A DNA stretch of 64,000 nt, taken from contig DASYKU010000124.1 of assembly GCA_035995165.1 (NCBI GenBank), forward strand, positions 84,094 to 148,093, read 5' to 3'. The stretch's first letter is position 1; each line of letters opens with the position of its first letter. The notes under the pieces were generated by a model. That model saw nothing but the letters and a program-made list of their open reading frames with translations. It was not told the origin of the DNA and did no database searches. The position numbers and the translations under genes are program-made. Below, piece after piece: positions 45,222 through 53,537 of the stretch. This DNA comes from Mycobacteriales bacterium (GTDB taxonomy: Bacteria; Actinomycetota; Actinomycetes; Mycobacteriales; CADCTP01).

Positions 45222-45875
45222 CTAGGCGGTGCGGCGGGCGAGCAGGGTGGAGTCGTGTACGTCGGCCGTCGTGCCGTCGCGGGTCATCGTCCGCGGCCGT
45301 TGCTCGGCCACGAGGACCTCGAAGCCCTCGGGCAGGCCGGGCAGCAGGTCCGCGGCCAGGAACATCGCCCGGCGCTGGCTCGCCGCCAGCTGCGCGAACA
45401 CCTCCGACGGCGCGTGTCCGACCACCAGGAGGTGCCCACCGGGCGCGACCGCCTCGGCCAGCCGACCGGCCACCTCGACCATCCCGCCATCCGGCGGGTG
45501 CAGGAAGTGCGTGGTGACCAGGTCGTAGGAACGGCCGCCGGCCGCGAAGGTCCGGGCGTCGACCTGCCACCAGTCCGTCCGGTCGGCCACCCCGGCCTCC
45601 TCGGCGTGCCGGGCGGCCCGGGCCAGACCGTTGGCGGAGAAGTCCGCGCCGGTGACCGTCCAGCCCTGGCGGGCGAGCCAGATCACGTCGCCGCCCTCCC
45701 CGCAGCCGACGTCCAGCGCGGTGCCGGGAGTCAGCCGGGACACCTCGGCGACCAGCTGCGGGTTGGGGTTGCCACTCCAGACCTTCTCCGCACCGGAGTA
45801 CCGCTCCTCCCAGCTCGGCGGCTCGAACATGGCCGCCGCTTCCTCCTCGGTCAGCTGGTGCCCGTGCCCACCCAT
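45222..45875 (-). CDS. SAM-dependent methyltransferase (TehB/Methyltransf_25-like)
   Basis: A 217-residue protein. The opening FEPPSWEERYSGAEKVWSGNPNPQLV is followed by motif I TALDVGCGEGGDVIWLARQGWTVTGADFS. Then come TDWWQVDARTF, SYDLVTTHFLHPP and VAPGGHLLVVGH. This combination is common in actinobacterial class I methyltransferases related to thiopurine/tellurite methyltransferases. Target unknown. ATG 45875 begins a His/Gly-rich start (GGHGHQ). The upstream 236 bases contain no recognisable gene. Confidence 0.87.
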   Translation of the reverse strand: MGGHGHQLTEEEAAAMFEPPSWEERYSGAEKVWSGNPNPQLVAEVSRLTPGTALDVGCGEGGDVIWLARQGWTVTGADFSANGLARAARHAEEAGVADRTDWWQVDARTFAAGGRSYDLVTTHFLHPPDGGMVEVAGRLAEAVAPGGHLLVVGHAPSEVFAQLAASQRRAMFLAADLLPGLPEGFEVLVAEQRPRTMTRDGTTADVHDSTLLARRTA

Positions 45876-46111
45876 CAGGCGACCCCCTCGATGTCCATGC
45901 CCACGACCCTGCCGAACCCTGCCCGACGCAAGCAAGACTTGTTGCTGCTCCGGCAACCGAGCACGGTCACTCGAACGCTGGACCGAGGCGCTCACCGCCC
46001 GCTTCGCCATCGTCCCGGGCCGGATGAACCGCTCATCCGCCGAACCAGGACCGTACAGCCCGCAGCCGCGACCAGGTCCGCCGCACGAGCCGCCGCCGGG
46101 AAGGCGCGGGG

Positions 46112-46516
46112 TCAGGCCGTGGCGATGGTCCGGCCCGGCATCGGCTCGGCGAGGGCCGCCCGCGAGGCCGGTGCCGGGAACGGGTCGGCGAAGAACTGCG
46201 TCTCGTGCACCACGTGTTCGCCGGCGAACTCGGTGATGCTCACCGAATAGGTCGGCACGCCGTCGTACGTGATCACGCACTCGCTGACCCACAGCGACCC
46301 GTCGCCGGTGATCCGGAGCACGGTGAAGTGCCGGTCGGCGGGATGGCCGCCGCGTTGCGCCGAGATCGCCGACCGGCCGCGGAATCGCTCGCCCGACTGG
46401 GGATAGTCGAGGACCGCGTCCGTCGCGTAGATGGCGTGCTCGGCCTCGATGTCTCCCCGTTCGGACGCCCGCCAGTGTTCTTCGAGTGCGGTCCTGATCG
46501 GACTGCCGGGCTCCAT
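46112..46516 (-). CDS. SnoaL-like/NTF2-fold protein
   Basis: A 134-residue protein with the SnoaL/NTF2 pattern: ALEEHWRASERGDIEAEHAIYATDAVLDYPQSGERFRGRSAI, followed by beta strands SLWVSECVITYDGVPTYSVSITEFAGEHVVHETQFFADPF. These fold into a cone that binds small molecules or acts as an isomerase/cyclase. The gene lies 13 bases downstream of the YCII-family gene on the same strand, so the two are co-transcribed. The pair sits divergently from an ECF sigma gene, a common pairing for YCII proteins. Confidence 0.85.
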   Translation of the reverse strand: MEPGSPIRTALEEHWRASERGDIEAEHAIYATDAVLDYPQSGERFRGRSAISAQRGGHPADRHFTVLRITGDGSLWVSECVITYDGVPTYSVSITEFAGEHVVHETQFFADPFPAPASRAALAEPMPGRTIATA

Positions 46517-46529
46517 TGCATCGGTCCCT

Positions 46530-46880
46530 TCAGACGGTGATCTCCAGCGTCGGGCGCACCTCGACCGTGTACTCCCGGGGCAGCAGCGCGGCGATCTCGA
46601 CCGCCGTCTCCAGGTCCGGCAGGTCGACGAGGTAGAAGCCGCCGATCTGCTCGACGGTCTCCGCGTACGGCCCGCGGGTCACCGACCGCTCCGGACCGGG
46701 GCCGAGCCGCCGGGCGGAAGCGGGCGGCTGGAGCGCGTCGCCGACGACGAGCGTGCCCCGCGCGCGGACCGCGTCGCCGAACGCGTTGAAGTCGTCGATC
46801 GTCCGCTTGCGCAGGTCGTCCCCGGCCTCGTCCCACTTCGTGAAGTGGTCCTCCTCCGTCAGCAGTACGAGAAACCTCAT
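46530..46880 (-). CDS. YCII-related (DGPF-type) protein
   Basis: A 116-residue protein with the YCII/DGPF pattern: MRFLVLLTEEDHFTKWDEAG, GDALQPPASARRL, the RGPYAETVEQIGGFYLVDLPDLETAVEIAALLP core and a VEVRP ending. YCII proteins form ferredoxin-like dimers and are frequently encoded beside ECF sigma factors (ECF42-type context), as here with the divergent sigma gene. The function is unproven. A gggaggg ribosome-binding site precedes the ATG at 46880. Confidence 0.88.
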   Translation of the reverse strand: MRFLVLLTEEDHFTKWDEAGDDLRKRTIDDFNAFGDAVRARGTLVVGDALQPPASARRLGPGPERSVTRGPYAETVEQIGGFYLVDLPDLETAVEIAALLPREYTVEVRPTLEITV

Positions 46881-46965
46881 GGCCCGCCCTCCCGGCTCAG
46901 TCTGTCACCGCATGACGATCGACCCGGGCCCGAATCGACACTGACCACCGAACGCGGTCCTGTCC

Positions 46966-46971
46966 TACGCT
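46966..46971 (+). promoter_or_regulatory. -10 hexamer TACGCT for the ECF sigma gene
   Basis: TACGCT ends 6 nt before the GTG at 46978, a leaderless arrangement in the divergent gap with the YCII gene. Confidence 0.55.
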
Positions 46972-46977
46972 CCGGCC

Positions 46978-47604
46978 GTGGACCTGCCGCCGGACGAGGA
47001 GTTGGTGGCGCGGTTGCGGGGGCGGGACGAGGACGCGTTCGCGCTGGTGCTGGACGCGTGGTCGCCGGGGATGCTGCGGCTGGCGCGGTCGTTCGTGTCC
47101 ACTCCGGACTCGGCCGCGGAGTGCGTCCAGGACGCCTGGCTGGCGGTGATCGAGGGGATCGGCCGGTTCGAGGGGCGCTCGGCGCTGCGGACGTGGGTCT
47201 ACCGGATCCTGGTGAACACGGCCAAGCGCCGGGGGACGCGGGAGGGCCGGTCCGTGCCCTGGAGCAGCCTCGACCCGGACGCCGGGCCGACCGTGGACCC
47301 GGCCCGCTTCCAGGGTCGGGGCGAGGAGTACCCGGGGCACTGGCGGGAGTTGCCGCTGCCCTGGCCGACGCCGGAGGACGCGACCCTCGCGGCCGAGGTC
47401 CGGGCCGAGGTCGCGGCGGCGATGGCCGAGCTGCCGGAGCGGCAGCGGGTCGTACTGACCCTGCGCGACGTGCAGGGGTACGACACCGAGGAGATCTGTT
47501 CGATACTGGAGATCACCCCGGGGCACCAGCGGGTGCTGCTGCACCGCGCCCGTGCGTACGTCCGGGGCCGGCTGGAGAGCTACTACGCGAAGGCGGTGAC
47601 CTGA
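46978..47604 (+). CDS. ECF-type RNA polymerase sigma factor
   Basis: A 208-residue sigma-70 family protein. Region 2 is DEDAFALVLDAWSPGMLRLARSFVSTPDSAAECVQDAWLAVIEGIGRFEGRSALRTWVYRIL, with the typical RxxLRTWVYRI ending. Region 4 is MAELPERQRVVLTLRDVQGYDTEEICSILEITPGHQRVLLHRAR. A roughly 60-residue linker separates them. The next gene, starting immediately after the stop, encodes a zinc-binding anti-sigma, so activity is probably controlled post-translationally at or near the membrane or by redox. Confidence 0.95.
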   Translation: MDLPPDEELVARLRGRDEDAFALVLDAWSPGMLRLARSFVSTPDSAAECVQDAWLAVIEGIGRFEGRSALRTWVYRILVNTAKRRGTREGRSVPWSSLDPDAGPTVDPARFQGRGEEYPGHWRELPLPWPTPEDATLAAEVRAEVAAAMAELPERQRVVLTLRDVQGYDTEEICSILEITPGHQRVLLHRARAYVRGRLESYYAKAVT

Positions 47605-47841
47605 GTGACCGAGCTGGACTGCGACGAATTCGTCGAGCTGGTCACCGCGTACCTGGACGGGGCGCTGAGCGCCGAGGACCAGCAGCGGGTGCTCGACCAC
47701 CTGGGCCTGTGCGACGGCTGCTCCACCTACCTGGACCAGGTCCGGGTGACGATCGAGGCGGTCGGCGAGCAGACCGAGCCGGAGGCGCTGCCGGACACCG
47801 GCCGGGCCCGGCTGCTGGAGGCCTTCCGCAAGGCGGTGTAA
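47605..47841 (+). CDS. Zinc-finger (zf-HC2) anti-sigma factor, soluble
   Basis: A 78-residue protein. The N-terminal CDEFVELVTAYLDGALSAEDQQRVLDHLGLCDGCSTYL contains the Hx3CxxC zinc motif of ZAS-type anti-sigma factors. There is no transmembrane helix, so it is a cytosolic, possibly thiol-redox-responsive regulator (RsrA-like size). The GTG abuts the sigma stop codon directly (TGAGTG). It is expected to bind and inhibit the preceding ECF sigma. Confidence 0.92.
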   Translation: MTELDCDEFVELVTAYLDGALSAEDQQRVLDHLGLCDGCSTYLDQVRVTIEAVGEQTEPEALPDTGRARLLEAFRKAV

Positions 47842-47871
47842 CGCCGGGCCGGGTCGCGACACTGACCGGGC

Positions 47872-49164
47872 ATGATGCCCGACCCTCGCGCCGCGTCCCT
47901 GCGCCGCCGCCTGCGCCCCCTGCACGCCGCGGTGTTCCTGCAAGGGTTCCTGCTCTGGTTGCCGGTGGAGAAGCTGTTCATCACCACGATCGGCTTCGAC
48001 GCGGCCGCGGTCGGGCTGCTGGCGGCCGTGTACGCGGCCGTGGTGCCGGTGCTGCAGCTGCCGGCCGGCATCCTGGCCGACCGGTGGAGCCGGCGCGGCG
48101 TGCTGATCGTGTCCAGCCTGGCGCTGGCGGCCAGCTCGCTGCTCGGCGGCCTGAGCCACAGCATCGGGATGTACCTCGTCGCGGCGCTCGCGCTGGGCGT
48201 CTTCTTCGCCTTCAGCGCCAGCACGTTGGAGTCGGTCGTGTACGACACGGTGCTGGAGGAGACCGGCACCGGCGAGGGGTTCGAGCGCCGGATCGGCCGG
48301 GTCCGGACGGTCGAGGCGGTCGCGCTGGTCTCGAGCTCGCTGCTCGGCGGCTGGGTCGCGGACCTGCTCGACCCGCGGATCACGTACTTCCTGACGATCC
48401 CGTTCGCCGCCGCCTCGATCGCCGGGTACGCGTGGTTCCGCGAGCCGCGGCTGCACCGGGCCGCCGCGCCGGTGTCGCTGCGCCGGCACCTCGCGATCAC
48501 GGTGACCGCGATCACCCGGCGCGGCCGGCTGGTGCCGGTCGTCACGCTGGCCGTGCTGGTCGCCGTGCTCGCCCAGCTGCTGTTCGAGTTCGGGCCGCTC
48601 TGGCTGGTCGCGCTCGCGGTGCCGGCCGCCGTGTACGGGCCGTACTGGGCCGCGCTGGTGTCGACCGTCGGACTCAGCGGGCTGCTGGCCGGGCGGGTGC
48701 GGCTGGACCGGCCGGCGACCGCCTGGGGGATCGGCGCGGCGATGACGGTGGCGGCGCTGACCCTGACCACCGGGGCCGGGTTCCTCGTCATCACCGCGGC
48801 CCAGATCACGCTGGCGCTGCTGGTCGGGCTGGCCGAGATCCACGTCAGCGCGGTGCTGCACGACGCGGTCCCGTCCGCGATCCGGTCCGGGGTCGCGTCC
48901 GGCGTCAGCTCGCTGTCCTGGCTGGTGTTCCTGCCGGTCGCGCTCGGGTTCGGTGCGCTCAGCAACGCGCACGGGGTGAGCGTCGCGGGCTGGATGTTCG
49001 TCGTCATCACCGTCGCCGCGGCCGGTCTCGTCGTCGCCACCGCGTACGGGCCGGCGCCGGTCCCGGCCGCGTGGCCGGATTCGGTGCCGGCCCCGGCCCC
49101 GGCCCCGGTCACGACGTCGGTCGCGGTCCCGGGCGAGGCGATGGAGTGCGTCGGCTGTGGTTGA
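47872..49164 (+). CDS. MFS transporter
   Basis: A 430-residue membrane protein with about twelve hydrophobic helices. The MFS loop motif between helices 2 and 3 reads GILADRWSRRGVLIVSSLA. A cytosolic loop around residues 205-220 divides the two halves. Substrate unknown; probably a drug or metabolite exporter. The C-terminal tail ends with a Pro/Ala run and ECVGCG, a small cysteine pair unusual for the family. It lies 30 bases after the anti-sigma gene and may belong to the same regulon. Confidence 0.88.
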   Translation: MMPDPRAASLRRRLRPLHAAVFLQGFLLWLPVEKLFITTIGFDAAAVGLLAAVYAAVVPVLQLPAGILADRWSRRGVLIVSSLALAASSLLGGLSHSIGMYLVAALALGVFFAFSASTLESVVYDTVLEETGTGEGFERRIGRVRTVEAVALVSSSLLGGWVADLLDPRITYFLTIPFAAASIAGYAWFREPRLHRAAAPVSLRRHLAITVTAITRRGRLVPVVTLAVLVAVLAQLLFEFGPLWLVALAVPAAVYGPYWAALVSTVGLSGLLAGRVRLDRPATAWGIGAAMTVAALTLTTGAGFLVITAAQITLALLVGLAEIHVSAVLHDAVPSAIRSGVASGVSSLSWLVFLPVALGFGALSNAHGVSVAGWMFVVITVAAAGLVVATAYGPAPVPAAWPDSVPAPAPAPVTTSVAVPGEAMECVGCG

Positions 49165-49169
49165 TCCGT

Positions 49170-49955
49170 CTACTGTGGACGGCGCCCGGGACCCGGCGCC
49201 CCCGCGTACGCCTGGGCGAGCTCCAACCAGGCCGTCGCGACGTCGCCTTCCGCGACCAGCGCGGTGTCGGCCCGGTGCCGCCGCTGGGTGACCAGCAGGC
49301 AGAAGTCCAGCGCCGGCCCGGACACCCGCTGACCGTCCGATGTGGACCCCCATGTCCACAGTGCACCGTCCGGACCGGACAGTTCCACCGCGACGTCCGC
49401 GGCCGGCGCCGGCAGCCCGCGCAGCCGGAAGCTGTGGTCCCGGGTGGCCACCCCGAGGTGACAGACATGCCGCAGCCGGGCGGTCGGCACCCGTTGGACG
49501 CCGAGCGCGTCGGCGACGTCCTGGCCGTGGGCCCAGGTCTCCATCAGCCGGGCGGTGACGGCGGAGGTCATGCTCATCTCCACGCCGTACCAGGGCAGCC
49601 GGGTGGCGCCGTCGGTCGCCGCGGCCAGCTCCAGGTAGGCGGCCCGGGCGCTGCGGAACCAGCCGTGGCTGGCGGTGTGGGCCATCCCGCGCTGCCGGGT
49701 GACCAGCACGTCCGGGAAGTCGGCGGCCTCGCCGGCCAGCGCCAGCGCCCCGGCCCGGAACTCGTCCGGATCGGTCACCGCCAGCGCCGCGGCCTCGTCG
49801 AACCAGGCCAGGTGGTTGACCTGGTCCTGGATCGACCAGCCCGCGGCCGGGGTCGGCCGCCCCCAGCCGGTCGCGTCCAGCGGCGCCAGCAGATCCAGCA
49901 GTTCGGCGCTCTCGTCCCGCAGATCCGCCACGACCTCGTCGTGTCGTCCCGCCAT
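49170..49955 (-). CDS. TIGR03084-type metal-binding protein (DinB/MDMPI fold)
   Basis: A 261-residue protein. The DinB/MDMPI-type N-terminal bundle shows GWSIQDQVNHLAWFDEAAALAV (metal His) and LMETWAHGQDVADALGV (metal His). The C-terminal domain has HVCHLGVATRDHSFRLRGLPAP. This order matches the actinobacterial TIGR03084 family, relatives of mycothiol-dependent maleylpyruvate isomerase, thought to bind a metal and possibly mycothiol. A ggagggg ribosome-binding site precedes the ATG at 49955. It is convergent with the MFS gene, with a 5-base gap. Confidence 0.9.
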   Translation of the reverse strand: MAGRHDEVVADLRDESAELLDLLAPLDATGWGRPTPAAGWSIQDQVNHLAWFDEAAALAVTDPDEFRAGALALAGEAADFPDVLVTRQRGMAHTASHGWFRSARAAYLELAAATDGATRLPWYGVEMSMTSAVTARLMETWAHGQDVADALGVQRVPTARLRHVCHLGVATRDHSFRLRGLPAPAADVAVELSGPDGALWTWGSTSDGQRVSGPALDFCLLVTQRRHRADTALVAEGDVATAWLELAQAYAGAPGPGRRPQ

Positions 49956-49996
49956 GGACCCCTCCGATCGACGGCTCGCAGGAGATCGTAGGTCCC

Positions 49997-51172
49997 GTGC
50001 CGCGCCCCGACCGACTCCGCCGCCCGGCCGCGCTCGACGTCCTTGCCGTCGTCCTGCTCGGGGCCGGCCTGGTGCTGGTCGCGACCGGCGGCCTGCCGGC
50101 GTCCGCGGCCCGGGCCACGCTGGACCGGGCGCTGCCGCTGCTGGTCTTCCTGGCCGCGGTCGTGGTGCTGGCCGAGCTGCTGGCCGCGGCCCAGGTCTTC
50201 GACGTGGTCGCGACCCGGATGACGATCGCGGCCGGCGGGTCGTACCCGCGCCTGTTCGGGCTCTGCGTCCTGTTCGCCTCGGCCACGACGAGCTTCCTCA
50301 ACCTGGACACCACGGCCGTGCTGCTGACCCCGGTGATGCTCGCGGTGGCCGGGCGGGCCGGCGCGCAGCGGCTGGCGCTGGCGATGACGACCGTCTGGTT
50401 CGCCAACATCGCCAGCCTGCTGCTGCCGGTCTCGAACCTGACCAACCTGCTCGCGGCCGACCGCGTCGGGCTGCCGGCCCGGTCCTTCGCGGCCCGGATG
50501 TGGCTGCCCCAGCTGGCCGCGATCGCGGTCGGCGCGGCCTGCCTCTGGGTCTTCTACTGGCGCCGCCGCGACGAGGACCGGTACGTGCCGCCCGAGCCGC
50601 TGCGTCCGGCCGACCGGGTGCTGTTCCGGGTGGCCGCGGCCGACGCGGCCGCGTTCGCGGTCGCGGTGCTGGCCGGCGTCCCGCTGCCGCCGGCGGCGGT
50701 CGGGGCCGCGGTGGTCATCGTGGCCGCGTACGCGGTGCGCCGCCGGGACCGGCTGACCGTCACGCTGTTCCCGCTGCGGCTGCTGGTGCTCGTGGTCGGG
50801 CTGTTCCTGGTGCTCGGCGCGGCCGACCGGACGGGCTTCGGCACGTTCCTGCGGTCGCTGGTCGGCGACGGGGTGTGGCGGACCGCGGGCACCGGTGCGG
50901 TGCTGGCCAACGCGGTCAACAACCTGCCCGCGTACGTCGCGGTGGAGGCGGCGGTCCCGACCGGGCACGCGGACCAGCTGCTCGCGCTGCTGATCGGCAC
51001 CAACGTCGGCCCGCTGGTGCTGCCCTGGGGCTCGCTGGCGACGGTGATCTGGTTCGAGCGGGTCCGGTCGGCCGGGGTCACGGTCGAGCTGCGCCGGTTC
51101 GTGCTGACCGGGCTGGTGACGGCGGTGCTGACGCTGGCGGCCGCGGTCGGCGTGCTCGTGCTGACCGGTTAG
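49997..51172 (+). CDS. ArsB/NhaD-family ion transporter
   Basis: A 391-residue membrane protein with about ten to eleven helices. Conserved features are TTSFLNLDTTAVLLTPVMLAVAGRAG, WFANIASLLLPVSNLTNLLAADRVG and NAVNNLPAYVAVEAA with LLIGTNVGPLVLPWGSLATVIWFERVR. These NxxN, SNLTNL and GTNVGP motifs are the two-fold repeat signature of the ion transporter superfamily (ArsB/NhaD/SLC13). No ars genes are near, so arsenite export is only one possibility. Confidence 0.88.
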   Translation: MPRPDRLRRPAALDVLAVVLLGAGLVLVATGGLPASAARATLDRALPLLVFLAAVVVLAELLAAAQVFDVVATRMTIAAGGSYPRLFGLCVLFASATTSFLNLDTTAVLLTPVMLAVAGRAGAQRLALAMTTVWFANIASLLLPVSNLTNLLAADRVGLPARSFAARMWLPQLAAIAVGAACLWVFYWRRRDEDRYVPPEPLRPADRVLFRVAAADAAAFAVAVLAGVPLPPAAVGAAVVIVAAYAVRRRDRLTVTLFPLRLLVLVVGLFLVLGAADRTGFGTFLRSLVGDGVWRTAGTGAVLANAVNNLPAYVAVEAAVPTGHADQLLALLIGTNVGPLVLPWGSLATVIWFERVRSAGVTVELRRFVLTGLVTAVLTLAAAVGVLVLTG

Positions 51173-51591
51173 ACGGGACGGTGCCAGTCGTCGCCGTCGC
51201 CCGCCCGCAGGCTCGGCAGATTCACGACGATCGCCTGCTGCGTGGTCCGGGCGATCACGACGACCGCGTCCCGGACCGGGTCCGGGTTCTCCTCCCGGTG
51301 CGGCGCGAACGGCGGCACGTACACGTAGTCGCCGGGGCTCGTCCGGACCCGCCGCTCGGCGTCCCCGTCCAGGAACACGAACTCCGGGTGCCCGGACACG
51401 ACGTAGATCGCGGTCTCGGACTCGCCGTGGTGGTGATCGGCCGAGCTCGCCGCCGGGCGGACCGTGGTCCGGCCCATCCAGAGCTTGTCGGAGCCGACCG
51501 TGGTGCCGGAGATCGCCTCCTCCCGCACCATCCCGGAGCTCTGCGCGGTGTCCGAGGACAGCTCGGTGCCTCTGATGTGCCGGACGGTCAT
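51169..51591 (-). CDS. Cupin-fold protein
   Basis: A 140-residue protein of single cupin fold. Metal-type motif 1 is SSADHHHGESETAIYVVSGHPEFV (G(X)5HXH(X)3-4E(X)6G-like), and motif 2 is GDYVYVPPFAPHREEN. The residues HHHGE...H suggest bound metal, consistent with a dioxygenase or sugar-isomerase-like small cupin. Function not identifiable. The stop overlaps the convergent transporter gene's stop by 4 bases. Confidence 0.88.
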   Translation of the reverse strand: MTVRHIRGTELSSDTAQSSGMVREEAISGTTVGSDKLWMGRTTVRPAASSADHHHGESETAIYVVSGHPEFVFLDGDAERRVRTSPGDYVYVPPFAPHREENPDPVRDAVVVIARTTQQAIVVNLPSLRAGDGDDWHRPV

Positions 51592-51666
51592 GCCTCCAGC
51601 GTCGCATCGTCACGTCACCGGCACAGGTGACAGCACGGTGTGGTCATCTGCTGCGACACTGATCGG

Positions 51667-52812
51667 GTGCGGACCCGGTCGTCGGTGGTGCGGGCCCAGC
51701 AACTGCTGTCCGACGGGCAGGCGGCGATCGACGCGGGCGACCACGCCGGCAGCATCCCGGGGCTGGAGCAGGCCGCGGAGTTGGGCCGCGCGGTGCTGGC
51801 CGAGGAACCCGACCAGCCGCGGCACCGGCTCGCCCTCGGCGCGGTCTGCGCGGCGCTCGGCGAGGCCCTCGCCTCCACCACCCGGTACGGCGAGGCCGTG
51901 ACCGTCCTGACCGAGGCCCTGGACGCGTACGGGGAGGCCGGGCCGCTGGTCACCGGGCGGGTCGCGGACGTCCGGCTGCGGCGGGCCTGGTCCTACGCCC
52001 GGCTCGGGGCCGGTGCCTCGGCCGTGGTCGACGCGCAGGCCGCGGTCTTCGGCCAGCTGCGGCGCGGGGTGCACCCGGACCGGGTCGACGGCGCGTACGT
52101 GGACCTGGCCCGGACGATGATGCTGGTATCGGACCTGTTCGGGGCCTGGGCCGACCCGGCCGTCGCGCTGGCCGCGGCCCGCGAGGGGTTGTCCTGGTAC
52201 ACCCGGGCGGTCCGGTCCGGTGCGGCCGAGATGGACCTGGCGCTCTGGGTGGCGATGGTGCGGGCGCTGTCGGTGGAGAGCGCGGTGCTGCGCCGGACCG
52301 GGGCGGGGGAGGCGGCCGGGCCGGCCGAGGCGACGCTGCAGTGGCTCGGGTCGGCGCCCGTGGACACGCTCACCGCCCGCCGGACCCTCGCCCCGAACGT
52401 CACCACCCCCACCGTCGCGGATGCTGTCGCCGAACTCGCCCGCCCCGCCGAGGCCGGCCTCCCCGCCGAGGCCGGACCCGCCGGCGCCGTCGGAGCCGCC
52501 GGGGACCTGGCCGGGTTGTTGCTGGCCGAGCCGCTCGGGCCACCGTGTACGCCGGCGCTGCGGACCTCGGTCACGCTCCTGCCGGCCGCGGCCGGACTGT
52601 CCGCGGCCGGCGCGCTGCGCCTGCTGACCGGCGGCCGGGCCGAGACCGGACTGCGGCTCGGCCTGGAGGCGCACTACCTCTACGCCGCCACCGCCGAGGA
52701 GGGCCTGCTGGTCCCGGCCGCCGCCGCCCGGTGGGCGTACCTGCGGGCCGAGCTCGGCACCCAGGCCGCGGCCTGCGGCGACGAGGAACTCGCCGCCGAC
52801 CTGAGAACCTGA
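51667..52812 (+). CDS. TPR-like helical repeat protein
   Basis: A 381-residue protein. The first 200 residues form helical pairs of TPR type (RAQQLLSDGQAAIDAGDHAGSIPGLEQAAELGRAVLAEEPDQPRHRLALGAVCAALGEALA, YGEAVTVLTEALDAYGE). The remainder is Ala/Pro/Leu-rich with helices such as SAAGALRLLTGG. No enzyme motif was found; it is probably a scaffolding or regulatory protein. GTG 51667 is used, with a GACACT hexamer 6 nt upstream. Confidence 0.65.
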   Translation: MRTRSSVVRAQQLLSDGQAAIDAGDHAGSIPGLEQAAELGRAVLAEEPDQPRHRLALGAVCAALGEALASTTRYGEAVTVLTEALDAYGEAGPLVTGRVADVRLRRAWSYARLGAGASAVVDAQAAVFGQLRRGVHPDRVDGAYVDLARTMMLVSDLFGAWADPAVALAAAREGLSWYTRAVRSGAAEMDLALWVAMVRALSVESAVLRRTGAGEAAGPAEATLQWLGSAPVDTLTARRTLAPNVTTPTVADAVAELARPAEAGLPAEAGPAGAVGAAGDLAGLLLAEPLGPPCTPALRTSVTLLPAAAGLSAAGALRLLTGGRAETGLRLGLEAHYLYAATAEEGLLVPAAAARWAYLRAELGTQAAACGDEELAADLRT

Positions 52813-52830
52813 GGCTGGTTCACTGCGCGG

Positions 52831-53499
52831 ATGGACAGAGCCGCGCCTGCCTCGATGCGGGTCTCCGCCGCCGCCGTGATCGGGGTCGTCGCCGGGGTCG
52901 CGACGGGGCTGCTGGGTGCCTGGACGTACGCGCCCGCAGTCGGGTTCGACGCCGCCGGTGCCCTCTTCCTGGTCGGGACCTGGCTGGCCGTCGCCCGGAT
53001 GGACGCCCCGGCGACCGCCGCGCACGCCACCCGGGAGGACCCGACCCGCCGGATGACCAGGCTGATCGTGCTGGCCGCGGCCGTGGCCAGCCTGGCCGGC
53101 GTGGGCACACTGCTGATCGACACCACCAGCGGCCACGGCGTGGGCCGGGCCGGCGCGGCCGCCCTCGGTCTCGGCAGCGTCGCGATCGCGTGGCTGGTCG
53201 TGCACAGCCTCTTCATGCTGCACTACGCCGAGCTCTACTACGGCCCGGGCGGCGGCGACCCGCACCAGCCCGGCACCGGCCCGGCCGGCGGCATCGACTT
53301 CGGCCTCACGTCGCCGCCGCGGTACGGCGACTTCGCGTACCTCGCCTTCACCATCGGCATGACGTACCAGCTCTCGGACACCCCGCTGACGACGCGGGCG
53401 TTACGCGCGTCCGTACTGCGGCACGCGTTGCTGTCGTACCTGTTCGGCTCGCTGATCCTCGGGGCGAGCGTCAACCTGATCGTCTCGCTGGCGAGCTGA
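52831..53499 (+). CDS. DUF1345 membrane protein
   Basis: A 222-residue protein with about five hydrophobic helices. The signature of DUF1345 is present: TWLAVARMDAPATAAHATREDPTRR, then IAWLVVHSLFMLHYAELYY and the conserved IDFGLTSPPRYGDFAYLAFTIGMTYQLSDT, ending in RHALLSYLFGSLILGASVNLI. The family is widely distributed and of unknown function. It lies 18 bases downstream of the TPR-like gene, with TTCACT 6 nt before the ATG. Confidence 0.92.
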   Translation: MDRAAPASMRVSAAAVIGVVAGVATGLLGAWTYAPAVGFDAAGALFLVGTWLAVARMDAPATAAHATREDPTRRMTRLIVLAAAVASLAGVGTLLIDTTSGHGVGRAGAAALGLGSVAIAWLVVHSLFMLHYAELYYGPGGGDPHQPGTGPAGGIDFGLTSPPRYGDFAYLAFTIGMTYQLSDTPLTTRALRASVLRHALLSYLFGSLILGASVNLIVSLAS

Positions 53500-53507
53500 C
53501 GCAAGCA

Positions 53508-53517
53508 TTTGCGCAAA
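53508..53517. promoter_or_regulatory. Palindromic operator TTTGCGCAAA of the LacI regulator
   Basis: A perfect 10-bp palindrome with a central CG dyad, the geometry of LacI/GalR operators. It sits just upstream of the -10 hexamer of the LacI-family gene, so autoregulation is likely. Confidence 0.65.
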
Positions 53518-53524
53518 CCTGGCG

Positions 53525-53530
53525 TAGGCT
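53525..53530 (+). promoter_or_regulatory. -10 hexamer TAGGCT for the LacI-type gene
   Basis: The hexamer ends 7 nt before the GTG at 53538; no ribosome-binding site. The operator lies 8 bases upstream. Confidence 0.55.
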
Positions 53531-53537
53531 TTCGCCC

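Noticed and set aside
45876..46111. A possible small gene upstream of the methyltransferase
   Set aside because: Neither strand gives a frame with recognisable motifs or a start with a ribosome-binding site. Treated as empty spacer.
46431..49991. A plus-strand open frame of about 1180 codons across the sigma, anti-sigma and MFS region
   Set aside because: Low-complexity Gly/Arg/Ala translation out of frame with well supported genes; no motif.
46897..50445. A minus-strand open frame of about 1180 codons over the same region
   Set aside because: Antisense shadow with Asp/Arg/Gln-rich filler; it conflicts with the sigma factor, MFS and transporter genes.
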